Assembly (NCBI GenBank): GCA_021805245.1
Contig: JAJZFS010000011.1
Coordinates: 1-33,741, forward strand
Source: Pseudomonadota bacterium
Lineage (GTDB): Bacteria > Pseudomonadota > Alphaproteobacteria > Micavibrionales > UBA2020
Length of the DNA: 33,741 bases
Direction: 5' to 3'
Each line of letters opens with the position of its first letter. The stretch's first letter is position 1. Shown piece by piece: positions 1 to 6,650 of the stretch. Under the pieces are notes generated by a model. That model did no database searches and was not told where the DNA came from. It was given only the letters and a program-made list of their open reading frames with translations. The position numbers and the translations under genes are program-made.

Positions 1-200
1 AAGGCGATGGAGATTTTGAGGTCCGGATCGTTGTCGAGCAGCGCGGGCCTGGCGATCGCCGCATAGCGCAGACGGTCGAGCGCGTCCGCCGCGTTGGAAA
101 CGAGTTCGCGCAGGAAAATCTCGCGGTCGGTGTAAAGGGCATTGGCGACGATGTCGAGCAGACGTCCGACTTCGGCCTGAAATTGATGTTGTTCAGACAT
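1..200 (-). CDS. htpG: Chaperone protein HtpG (Hsp90 family), N-terminal part only
   Basis: Translating the minus strand from the ATG at 198-200 gives 66 residues that match the start of bacterial Hsp90: [18 protein letters not shown], then the ATP-binding helix [16 protein letters not shown]. The glutamate (E32), asparagine (N36) and aspartate (D39) of that helix are the nucleotide-binding and catalytic residues of the GHKL ATPase fold. HtpG is a cytosolic ATP-dependent chaperone dimer. The gene runs off the left edge, so only the first tenth is present. A strong ribosome site, GGAGGA, lies just upstream (201-210). The gene follows pdxH on the same strand with a 31-nt gap and may be co-transcribed with it. 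Confidence 0.93.
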   Translation of the reverse strand, partial: MSEQHQFQAEVGRLLDIVANALYTDREIFLRELVSNAADALDRLRYAAIARPALLDNDPDLKISIA

Positions 201-231
201 GGGGTCCTCCGTTTTTTAAATAGTTCCGTTC

Positions 232-828
232 TTAAGGGTTCAGGCGCGCCAGCGTCCAGCCGTCGCCGTCATCTTTCCGGCTGAACAGAAAGCGGTCGTG
301 CAGGCGGCCTTTGCCTTCCTGCCAAAACTCGATCTTCGCCGGCGTGACGCAAAAGCCCACCCAATGCGGCGGGCGCGGCACCTCCTGTCCCTCGAATTGC
401 TTTTCAAATTCGGCGACGCGGTCTTCCAGCTCCTTGCGGCTCGCCAGCGGGCGCGACTGCTGGCTCGCCCAGGCGCCGAGACGGCTCAAATAGTGCCGTG
501 ACTTGAAATAGGCATCCACCATCGGCGCGGCCATTTGCGCGGCCGCGCCTTCGACGCGCACCTGCCGGGTTTGCGATTTCCAGTGGAAGCACAGCGCGAC
601 GTTGGGGTTGTTGGTCAGCTCGCCGCCCTTGCGACTTTCCAGATTCGTGTAAAAGCAAAATCCGTTTTCGTCGACCCTTTTGAGCAAAACCATGCGCACG
701 GAAGGTTTGCCGTCCTTGCCGACGGTGGCCAGAGACATGGCGTCGGGGTCGACGGGCTCGGTTTTGTAGGCTTCCGCCATCCATTTCTTGAACAATTCGA
801 TCGGGTTCTCTTGCGGGCTGATTTCCAT
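232..828 (-). CDS. pdxH: Pyridoxamine 5'-phosphate oxidase
   Basis: This is a 198-residue PdxH. The FMN enzyme oxidises pyridoxamine or pyridoxine 5'-phosphate to pyridoxal 5'-phosphate, the last step of vitamin B6 synthesis and salvage. Family signatures are clear: SVRMVLLKRVDENGFCFYTN (FMN contacts), SRHYLSRLGAWASQQS in the middle, and the C-terminal RLHDR...GW...RLNP motif. The open frame extends upstream to 1023, but that N-terminal stretch is not PdxH-like. The ATG at 828 gives the expected MEISPQENPIELFKKWM start and lies about 19 nt inside a transcript from the promoter at 854-881. The ribosome site is weak (AAGAAG). htpG follows 31 nt downstream. Confidence 0.95.
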   Translation of the reverse strand: MEISPQENPIELFKKWMAEAYKTEPVDPDAMSLATVGKDGKPSVRMVLLKRVDENGFCFYTNLESRKGGELTNNPNVALCFHWKSQTRQVRVEGAAAQMAAPMVDAYFKSRHYLSRLGAWASQQSRPLASRKELEDRVAEFEKQFEGQEVPRPPHWVGFCVTPAKIEFWQEGKGRLHDRFLFSRKDDGDGWTLARLNP

Positions 829-853
829 GTCTTCTTTACGAACCTTGCAAAAA

Positions 854-881
854 ATTGTAGTCAAGTTTGTGTTGATGTAAA
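854..881 (-). promoter_or_regulatory. Predicted sigma70-type promoter for pdxH
   Basis: Read on the minus strand, TTTACA (876-881) and TACAAT (854-859) are separated by 16 nt. The predicted start near 847 would give a very short leader before the pdxH ATG at 828. It overlaps the divergent lipoprotein promoter. Prediction from sequence only. Confidence 0.5.
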
Positions 882-900
882 CGTGACTTGTGTTTAGATA
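872..900 (+). promoter_or_regulatory. Predicted sigma70-type promoter for the glycine-zipper lipoprotein
   Basis: TTGATG (872-877), a 17-nt spacer and TAGATA (895-900) resemble a sigma70 promoter. They would place the start near 907 and give a leader of about 55 nt to the ATG at 963. The -35 element shares bases with the pdxH -35 on the other strand, so polymerase binding at one may exclude the other. Confidence 0.5.
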
Positions 901-962
901 TATCAAGACGAAATTCAGAAATCCATAGGATGATCTGTTATTTTTAAGGAAAGGCAGAAAAT

Positions 963-1457
963 ATGAAAACGAAGATTTTAGTCCTCGCCGCCGTTGCCGC
1001 ACTTTCGCTGGCCGGTTGCGCACAAAACGGCCAACCGAACCAGTGGGGCATGGGCACCAAGCAAACCGTCGGCACTGCGGGCGGGGCGATCCTCGGCGGC
1101 TTCCTTGGCTCCAAGGTCGGCCATGGCGGCGGTCAGCTCTGGGCGACGGGCGCGGGCGCGCTTCTCGGCGCCTTCGCGGGCAGCGAGGTCGGCAAGTCGC
1201 TCGATCGGGCGGACATGGCTTATCACGAGCAGGCCGTGCAACAAGCCTATACGGCGCCTATGAACCAGACCATCACATGGAACAATCCGCAGTCCGGTCA
1301 CCATGGCTCGATCACGCCGATCCGTCAGGGCACGCAGGCTTCGACCGGCGAGACCTGCCGCGAGTTCAAGCAGGCGATCATGATCGACGGTCAGGCGCAA
1401 ACCGCCGTCAGCACCGCCTGCCAGAATGCGGACGGCACTTGGACGGTCGAGCGCTAA
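963..1457 (+). CDS. Glycine-zipper outer-membrane lipoprotein (17 kDa surface antigen-like)
   Basis: This 164-residue protein starts with a lipoprotein signal peptide: MKTK, a hydrophobic core, and lipobox LAGC with C19 as the predicted lipidated cysteine. Residues 35-80 are rich in GxxxG repeats (GTAGGAILGGFLGSKVG, then GAGALLGAFAGSEVG), the glycine-zipper 2TM pattern of the Rickettsia 17 kDa antigen and SlyB-like families. The C-terminal half has two cysteines (in GETCREF and TACQNADGTW) in the arrangement typical of these antigens and may form a disulfide. The role is probably structural, in the outer membrane. The ribosome site AAGGAAAGG lies at about 949-957. A bidirectional terminator follows at 1503-1540. 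It is transcribed divergently from pdxH. Confidence 0.85.
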   Translation: MKTKILVLAAVAALSLAGCAQNGQPNQWGMGTKQTVGTAGGAILGGFLGSKVGHGGGQLWATGAGALLGAFAGSEVGKSLDRADMAYHEQAVQQAYTAPMNQTITWNNPQSGHHGSITPIRQGTQASTGETCREFKQAIMIDGQAQTAVSTACQNADGTWTVER

Positions 1458-1502
1458 CCGCGCTGGGACGGCCGAGCGCTAACGCGTTCTTTAAGTCAGC
1501 TT

Positions 1503-1540
1503 AAAAAGCGGCTCCGAATTGTGTTTCGGGGCCGCTTTTT
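1503..1540. terminator. Bidirectional intrinsic terminator
   Basis: A 16-bp stem (1503-1518 with 1525-1540, one G-T wobble) has a 6-nt loop. It begins with five A and ends with five T, so it gives a U-run on either strand. It lies between the plus-strand lipoprotein gene and the convergent minus-strand IalB-like gene and can serve both. Confidence 0.9.
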
Positions 1541-1620
1541 CGTTTTATATGCACAACAGGCGCTCACGGGGCATGACCTCTTCGGGTCTGTTTCCTTCCA
1601 TCGTGCTTCTTGCCTGTTAT

Positions 1621-2178
1621 TTATTTTTTGCCGTGTTCTTCCGAGCAGGCGCGCATCATGGCGCGATAAGCGTCCGTGCTGCCTTTCAGGCTGTAGGTGT
1701 CGGTCGTCCGCGTGCCGCGGCTGGACGTTCCCTTGATGATCATCGTCTCGCCGGACTTGATCTCTTTCACCACGGCGTCGTCTTCCGTTTCGTCCTGCGT
1801 CCAGGCCATGGCGCCTTGCGTGAAGAGGGTGAAGGTCTTGTCTTTGACCTTGAGCGAGACGCGGCTGTCTTTTTGATAGGTGTAGCCGGCCGAAACGCTG
1901 ACGACGTGGTCCCCGCCGCCGTGCGGCCAGTGGGTCACGAAAAAGAAGACCTGCCCGCGGCTGGTGTAGTGGCCCTGCTCTTTCTGCGGCGGGGCGCTCA
2001 TAAAGCAGACAGGTCCGTTTTTTGCGTGATAACGGTAGACTTTCCACCCCTGATAGTGCGCGGTCAGGGTGAGGCTGTCCGTGCTTGCAAAAGCGGGTAC
2101 AGATGTTGCTATGGCTAGAAAAGCGCACATGATCGGCAGAAAAATTTTTCTCAACACGGACCCCCTGAGAAAAAACAT
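1621..2178 (-). CDS. Invasion-associated locus B (IalB) family secreted protein
   Basis: The predicted product has 185 residues. A signal peptide ends near SVPAFA-S, so it is exported. The mature part has the IalB-family pattern: W-x-VYRYHAKNGPVCFMSAPP, a VTHWPHGGG/VSVSAGYTY core, AWTQDETEDDAVVKEI, a GETMIIKG element with SSRGTRTTDTYSL, and a final RACSEEHGKK. Two cysteines (C58 and C178 from this start) probably pair. IalB was named in Bartonella; the family is widespread in alphaproteobacteria and its molecular role is unsettled. The start is uncertain. The ATG at 2178 has AGG 6 nt upstream, but a TATAAT overlaps that ATG, and GTG 2157 or TTG 2154 behind AGGGGG would give a more standard signal peptide. 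Confidence 0.8.
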   Translation of the reverse strand: MFFLRGSVLRKIFLPIMCAFLAIATSVPAFASTDSLTLTAHYQGWKVYRYHAKNGPVCFMSAPPQKEQGHYTSRGQVFFFVTHWPHGGGDHVVSVSAGYTYQKDSRVSLKVKDKTFTLFTQGAMAWTQDETEDDAVVKEIKSGETMIIKGTSSRGTRTTDTYSLKGSTDAYRAMMRACSEEHGKK

Positions 2179-2244
2179 TATATACCTGAATACCTTAGCT
2201 CTCTTGCCCTGTAAAGCCAACAGCCTGTTTTTTGCTGATTTTTC

Positions 2245-2272
2245 TTGACTTTACGGAACGATGGGCTATTTT
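2245..2272 (+). promoter_or_regulatory. Predicted promoter for rpmG
   Basis: TTGACT (2245-2250), a 16-nt spacer and TATTTT (2267-2272) precede rpmG by about 60 nt. The -35 is good and the -10 is weaker. Confidence 0.4.
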
Positions 2273-2330
2273 CTCGGCTTCTGGCGGGTTTTTGCTTCCG
2301 CCGCGATAAGGTTTATTAAGGAAAAATATC

Positions 2331-2501
2331 ATGGCTAAAAAAGGTCCCCGCGCGACGGTGAAGATGGAAAGCTCTGCAGGTACGGGCTACTGCTACTACA
2401 CCACCAAGAACTCGCGCAACACGACGGAAAAGCTGAAGCTGAAAAAATACGACCCCGTCAAACGCGAGCATGTCGAATTCGTCGAAGGCAAGATGAAGTA
2501 A
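2331..2501 (+). CDS. rpmG: 50S ribosomal protein L33
   Basis: This 56-residue L33 starts [20 protein letters not shown] and ends EFVEGKMK, the usual length and pattern in alphaproteobacteria. It sits in the large subunit near the tRNA exit site. Only one cysteine is present (GYCYYT) instead of the two CxxC pairs of zinc-binding L33, so this is the zinc-independent form. The ribosome site AAGGA lies at about 2318-2322, and the ATG follows AATATC. It appears to be a stand-alone gene with its own promoter at about 2245, separate from the main ribosomal-protein cluster. Confidence 0.95.
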   Translation: MAKKGPRATVKMESSAGTGYCYYTTKNSRNTTEKLKLKKYDPVKREHVEFVEGKMK

Positions 2502-2610
2502 CAGCTTTCTGCGCTTTTTCTTCCGCGCGAGCTTTACCCATTTTTAGAGTCTGTTTTTTTACACCGCCTTGGTTTAAGGCCGGCGTTGCATGACATTTAG
2601 GGGGGGGCAC

Positions 2611-2967
2611 ATGAAAAATGAATTCAATAAGTACGGGCAACGTTTGACCGAAGGCGAATATCAGGCCAAGTGCGTCGATCTTGCCGAAAAAAGCTACGGC
2701 AAGCCCGGATACGAGCGTGCGGAAATCGGGCTGATGATCGACCACAGGCTCGGCAAGGACTTTCCGTCGCAAAAGCGCGAAGCGCTGGTTGACGCCGTAC
2801 TGAGTGCGCGCCGCGCCATTCCGTTTCTGCTGGCGAAGGACAAACTGAAATCCGCTTTTGGCAAGGGCCCCAAAAAGCCCACGGGCGCGGCGCTGGCGCG
2901 TCATCTGGAGAAGAAGTGCGGCAAAGTGCTCGACAAGACGGACCTCGCGCAGTTTCTCGGCCTCTGA
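2611..2967 (+). CDS. Hypothetical protein, 118 residues
   Basis: I do not recognise this family. The start at 2611 follows a G-rich ribosome site (an eight-G run, then CAC); an upstream in-frame ATG at 2590 lacks one. The product is basic and probably soluble, without signal peptide or membrane segment. Visible parts are an N-terminal KNEFNKYGQRLTEGEYQAK, a central HRLGKDFPSQKREALVDAVLSARRAIPFLLAKD helix-like stretch, and a lysine-rich C-terminus with HLEKKCGKVLDKTDLAQFLGL. It lies about 110 nt after rpmG and converges with the GNAT gene, with 16 nt between stops. Codon use resembles its neighbours, which supports a real gene. Confidence 0.7.
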   Translation: MKNEFNKYGQRLTEGEYQAKCVDLAEKSYGKPGYERAEIGLMIDHRLGKDFPSQKREALVDAVLSARRAIPFLLAKDKLKSAFGKGPKKPTGAALARHLEKKCGKVLDKTDLAQFLGL

Positions 2968-2983
2968 TCTTTTTCCGCCTTTT

Positions 2984-3547
2984 TTAGGGTGTTTTCGGTG
3001 TTGCCGGCGCGGCCTTGCGCGGGCTTTGGCGCGGGGCGCTCGATGCCGGCGCTCCCAGCGACCGTTCCATGACCAGCACGGTGTTTTGCGGAACTTGCGC
3101 GCGGTCGCCGCCGTGCGCCGCGAGGGTGTCCGCGCTTTTTTTGTCGAACGCGTAACCGGCTTTGGTGAAGGCGTGGATGGAGGCGGTATTGCCCGCCAGA
3201 ATATGTACCTGCGTGGTTGTCTGGCCTTGCGCGCGCAGGAAGTCCTCGCGGGCCCTGATGAGATGTCCCGCGATGCCCTGGCCTCTGAACTCCGGATCGA
3301 CGATGATGCCGCCGCCGAAATTCTCCGTCGTGATGATTCCCGCGATTTTGCCGCCGGCGACGGCGAACCAGCCGCGGCCCTTTGACTGCGGATCGTGGCT
3401 TTCTTCTATGAGGCGCGCGGCGGCATTGTAGGGATGGCGCGGATCGTTTTTGGACATCGGGCTGTTTTCCGCGTTATTCAGGCGGCAAATATCATCGCAG
3501 TCTCCATCGCCTATTTCACGGATGACAGGTTTTTGAACATTGGACAT
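2984..3547 (-). CDS. GNAT-family N-acetyltransferase
   Basis: This 187-residue protein has the GNAT acetyl-CoA fold. Motif A is VDPEFRGQGIAGHLI (about residues 83-97), containing the R/Q-x-x-G-x-G/A pyrophosphate-binding loop. It is followed by NTASIHAFTKAGYAF (about 120-134), the usual final helix and strand. The acyl-acceptor substrate cannot be inferred. The last 25 residues are a proline/alanine/basic tail (APASSAPRQSPRKAAPATPKTP) outside the fold and are probably disordered. The start at 3547 has a weak GGTGAG ribosome site. It is a single gene, convergent with the hypothetical protein downstream. Confidence 0.85.
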   Translation of the reverse strand: MSNVQKPVIREIGDGDCDDICRLNNAENSPMSKNDPRHPYNAAARLIEESHDPQSKGRGWFAVAGGKIAGIITTENFGGGIIVDPEFRGQGIAGHLIRAREDFLRAQGQTTTQVHILAGNTASIHAFTKAGYAFDKKSADTLAAHGGDRAQVPQNTVLVMERSLGAPASSAPRQSPRKAAPATPKTP

Positions 3548-3624
3548 GTCTCACCCAAAGCCCTCTGGTTACAGCTTCAGGAAAGTGTAGCATGCATTTC
3601 CATATTTTTCAAATTGGGGGGAGC

Positions 3625-5184
3625 TTACTGAGACGTTTCGCCCGATTGCGGGGGCAGTTGTTCCCGTAGTGCTTCAAGGGTGTCGGTTGCGCGCCCCTGG
3701 CTGTCCACCGGTCTGGGGTGCGGCACGGTCACGGCAGCGCCGTCCGCGGGCTTGGGTGCAGCTGCCACGTTCGGCGGCGGGGCGTCGCCGATCTGTCCGA
3801 GGCCGGCGAAGAACACGCGGTTGCGTCCGCCTTCCTTGGCCTTGTAGACCTCTTCGTCAATGCGCTTGAGCATTTGTTCGAGGCGGAGCTCGCCCTGGCT
3901 CAGGTCAACCAGCATGCCGCCGATGCTGATGGTGACGTTGATGTCAAGCGGTTCCGACGGCGTGCCGACCTTGAAGGGTTCGGACGCGACGCCCTTGCGC
4001 AGACGTTCGGCGACCTGTATCGCCATGTCGAGGTTGATGTCCGGCAACACGACGATGAATTCTTCCCCGCCGTAACGCGCGACAAGGTCGAAGCCGCGCA
4101 AGCGCTGTTGCATGCGCTCGGCGAAGATCTTCAGTGTTTCGTCGCCGGCGGCGTGGCCGTAAGTGTCGTTGATGACCTTGAAGTGGTCGATGTCGACCAT
4201 CAACAGGCAAAAAGTTTTGCGCGCGTCGGTGGTTTTCTTGATCAGCTTTTCGAGGTGCGCCATCAGATAGCGGCGGTTGTAAAGGCCGGTCAGCGTGTCG
4301 GTGAGCGCCATCGACAAGCTGGCCTCGTAGTTGGCCTTCATGCGGTCCTGATAACGCTTGCGGCGGACCTGGGTACGCACCCGTGCCAGCATTTCGTTGC
4401 GGTCGATGGGGCGGAGGATGTAGTCGTAGGCGCCGATCTCGAGGCCGACGGCGACGCGTTTCATGTCGCTTTCCTCGCCGACGATAAGAATGGGAATGGC
4501 GCGCGTGCGTTCGTTGGAGCGCAGGTGGGAGCAAAGGCGCAGGCCGTCTTCCGTCGCGAGACTGAGGCTGACGACGATGATGTCGAAGATGCTCTGCTGG
4601 GCGAGGGAGATACCCTGTTCGCCCGAGCGCACTGGCGTGACCTCGTCATCGTCTGTCTTGAGCGTCTCGACGAATTTTTCGCTTTCAAACGCCTTGTCTT
4701 CGATGACCAGGACTTTCGCGCCTTCGTAGGATTCGTTGATGGCGGTGGTTTGCTGGCCGACGAGGCCAAACTTGTTGGCGGTGTTTTCGCGCACGCGCCA
4801 TTCGTCGACCGTCATCTTGAGACGCACCAGCGAGCGCACGCGCGCCATCAGCGCGACGTCGTTGACCGGCTTGCTCAGGAAATCGTCGGCGCCGGACTCG
4901 AGACCGCGCACGCGGTCGGTCGCATCGGTCAGGGCCGTCACCATCACGACGGGAATGTGCGCCGTCATGGGATTGTTCTTGAGATGATGGCAGGTTTCGA
5001 AACCGTCCATCCCCGGCATCATGACGTCGAGCAGAATAATATCCGGACTTTCAGACGCGGCCTTCTCAAGCGCCTCTGCGCCGCTTGATGCGGTGATGAC
5101 GTCGAAGTACTCGCCCGAGAGCTTGGCTTCGAGCAGTTTGACGTTGGGCAGAATGTCATCGACGATGAGGACGCGGGCTGTCAT
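3625..5184 (-). CDS. pleD: Response regulator and diguanylate cyclase PleD
   Basis: The 519-residue product has the PleD order REC-REC-GGDEF and would make cyclic di-GMP. The first receiver (1-120) keeps the acidic pair D9/D10, phospho-acceptor D53 (LLDVMMPGMDG), T83 and K105. In the second receiver (about 156-275) the acceptor position is Ser206 (VVSLSLATEDG), so it is probably a non-phosphorylated adaptor, as in Caulobacter PleD. The cyclase domain has DIDHFKVINDTYGH, the GGEEF active site (372-376) and an RxxD product-inhibition site (R363-D366). About 59 residues after the domain form a proline/alanine-rich tail that Caulobacter PleD lacks. It lies 30 nt downstream of divK, with AAGGAG 11 nt before the ATG. 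Confidence 0.95.
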   Translation of the reverse strand: MTARVLIVDDILPNVKLLEAKLSGEYFDVITASSGAEALEKAASESPDIILLDVMMPGMDGFETCHHLKNNPMTAHIPVVMVTALTDATDRVRGLESGADDFLSKPVNDVALMARVRSLVRLKMTVDEWRVRENTANKFGLVGQQTTAINESYEGAKVLVIEDKAFESEKFVETLKTDDDEVTPVRSGEQGISLAQQSIFDIIVVSLSLATEDGLRLCSHLRSNERTRAIPILIVGEESDMKRVAVGLEIGAYDYILRPIDRNEMLARVRTQVRRKRYQDRMKANYEASLSMALTDTLTGLYNRRYLMAHLEKLIKKTTDARKTFCLLMVDIDHFKVINDTYGHAAGDETLKIFAERMQQRLRGFDLVARYGGEEFIVVLPDINLDMAIQVAERLRKGVASEPFKVGTPSEPLDINVTISIGGMLVDLSQGELRLEQMLKRIDEEVYKAKEGGRNRVFFAGLGQIGDAPPPNVAAAPKPADGAAVTVPHPRPVDSQGRATDTLEALREQLPPQSGETSQ

Positions 5185-5214
5185 AAATAAGGAAACTCCT
5201 TCAGTCTTACGATC

Positions 5215-5598
5215 TTATCCCGCAGCTTGCGGTCTATCCAGATACTTTTGCACAATTTTTATAAATTCTCCGATGGAAATGGGTTTGGAAATATAATCCT
5301 CGCATCCGCCCTTGCGGATCTTTTCCTCGTCGCCCTTCATAGCGAAAGCGGTCACCGCCACCACAGGAATGTGTTTCAGATCTTCTTCGGCTTTCAGCCA
5401 CTTGGTGACTTCGAGTCCCGAGACTTCCGGCAACTGAATGTCCATAAGAATGAGATTGGGTTTGTGCTCCCGCGCCAATTCCAGAACATGGCTGCCGTCG
5501 CGTGTCGAAAAGGTTTCGTAGCCGTTGGCGCTCAGGAGGTCTTCGAACAGTTTCATATTCAGTTCGTTGTCCTCGACGATCAGAACCCTGTTTTTCAT
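5215..5598 (-). CDS. divK: Single-domain response regulator DivK
   Basis: This 127-residue stand-alone receiver has acidic residues E9/D10, phospho-acceptor D53 in [19 protein letters not shown], the conserved threonine in [12 protein letters not shown], and the lysine in YISKPIS. The sequence after D53 is almost diagnostic for DivK. In Caulobacter, DivK is phosphorylated by DivJ and dephosphorylated by PleC, and it acts through DivL and CckA to lower CtrA activity. The same signalling is inferred here from conservation and from the divK-pleD operon arrangement. The ribosome site AGAGGA lies about 9 nt before the ATG. No DivJ, PleC or CckA gene lies in the window. Confidence 0.95.
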   Translation of the reverse strand: MKNRVLIVEDNELNMKLFEDLLSANGYETFSTRDGSHVLELAREHKPNLILMDIQLPEVSGLEVTKWLKAEEDLKHIPVVAVTAFAMKGDEEKIRKGGCEDYISKPISIGEFIKIVQKYLDRPQAAG

Positions 5599-5693
5599 GA
5601 CGCGTATCCTCTCGTACCCTTATAGCAAGCTCATCTTAATGAAGAATGAATGAAAAGTTAACCTTCTTTCAGCACAAAGATAAAAGGCTGCGG

Positions 5694-6539
5694 CTATCGG
5701 CAGGGCACGGCAGGGAGGGGCGCAAGCGCGATCAGGCGTTGCGCGACGGCGAAGTTTTTATAATGCACGACCACATGGCTGACGACGCCGTTGCTGCCGA
5801 GAATCATGTCCATTTCGTAGGCCGGCGTGCTTGTCCATTTGTCTTTGAGCGGAAAAATGGCGATGCGGACGTGCCACGCTTGTGGCGCCAATAGTTTTGC
5901 GTCGATATATTTGTTCGAGTCCGCGATTTTTTTCCGCTCGGCCGCGGTTTCCTTTTTGCCGATGAAGACGCTTGTCTCCGCCGCGCCCGCGGCGTCCGTG
6001 CCGTCGAACAGCACGGCGTTGAAAAAATGTTCGCCCGCCTCGGCGTGACGAATGATGGCAATCGTATGCGCCACCGGCAAAAAATATCCCTTGGGCAGGG
6101 CATACTGCGTGCCGTCGGGGAGCGTGTAAACGGCGTTGCCCGTGCCGTCCGCCGCGCGCGTGACGCTGCCGCCGATCTGCTGGTCGGTTTTGCCGTTTTC
6201 CTGATGCTGGGCGTTGAAGCTGAAATGTTTGCCGTCTTTGCTCTCGAAGGCGGCGTAGCGCGCGGCGTCGTTCACGCTTGCGCCGGAGCTGTAATCGTAA
6301 TGGGTGGCGAGGCGCTGCTCGGTCGTCCAGGCGTGGCAGGAGTCGTCCTGTTCGTAATACATCTCGCCGCCCACGCCGGCGACGATGCTGTTCGGCGCGG
6401 TGGAAACCAGATTCATGGTGTAAATCGCCTTGTAAAGGGCGATGTGCGGCATTTCCGGTTTTGCCGCCGCCTGCGCCGGAAGCAGCGTGGCGGCGAGGAG
6501 CGCTCCGCCTAAAAAAAAGAATTTTTCTTTACCTAACAT
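5694..6539 (-). CDS. eipB: EipB-like periplasmic envelope-integrity protein (DUF1849)
   Basis: The 281-residue product has a signal peptide (MLGKEKFFFLGGALLAATLLPAQAAA). The body matches the EipB/DUF1849 family: HIALYKAIYTMNLVST near the mature start, GVGGEMYYEQDDSCHAWTTEQR, and a C-terminal Y-E-M-D-M-I-L...GVVSHVVVHYKNFAVAQRL ending in VPCR. The two cysteines, C68 and C280, are placed like the disulfide pair of Brucella EipB, a periplasmic beta-spiral protein needed for cell-envelope stability. The start lacks a clear Shine-Dalgarno site (CGGGCAAAGCAT precedes the ATG). It is divergent from the TPR-methyltransferase. The symbol rests on family resemblance only. Confidence 0.8.
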   Translation of the reverse strand: MLGKEKFFFLGGALLAATLLPAQAAAKPEMPHIALYKAIYTMNLVSTAPNSIVAGVGGEMYYEQDDSCHAWTTEQRLATHYDYSSGASVNDAARYAAFESKDGKHFSFNAQHQENGKTDQQIGGSVTRAADGTGNAVYTLPDGTQYALPKGYFLPVAHTIAIIRHAEAGEHFFNAVLFDGTDAAGAAETSVFIGKKETAAERKKIADSNKYIDAKLLAPQAWHVRIAIFPLKDKWTSTPAYEMDMILGSNGVVSHVVVHYKNFAVAQRLIALAPLPAVPCR

Positions 6540-6650
6540 ATGCTTTGCCCGACACTGCTGTCCTGAAACAGTGTAATCGATTTATAGCTTTAAAAACAGT
6601 GGTGCATGCGTTTATTATGGGATGGGCAGCAAACCGGAAGGAGACCGCCT
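6540..6650. promoter_or_regulatory. Divergent intergenic region with a short inverted repeat
   Basis: This 111-nt region separates eipB (-) from the TPR-methyltransferase (+). It holds an inverted repeat, ACACTG (6552-6557) and CAGTGT (6569-6574) with an 11-nt spacer. A further CAGTG lies at about 6597. It could be an operator or a small hairpin. I could not assign confident promoter elements. Confidence 0.25.

Noticed and set aside
5599-5693. CtrA box upstream of divK
   Set aside because: TTAA words are present but not at the N7 spacing.
6606-6650. ATG 6606 as the start of the TPR-methyltransferase
   Set aside because: There is no ribosome site before it, whereas TTG 6651 has GGAAGGAG at ideal spacing.
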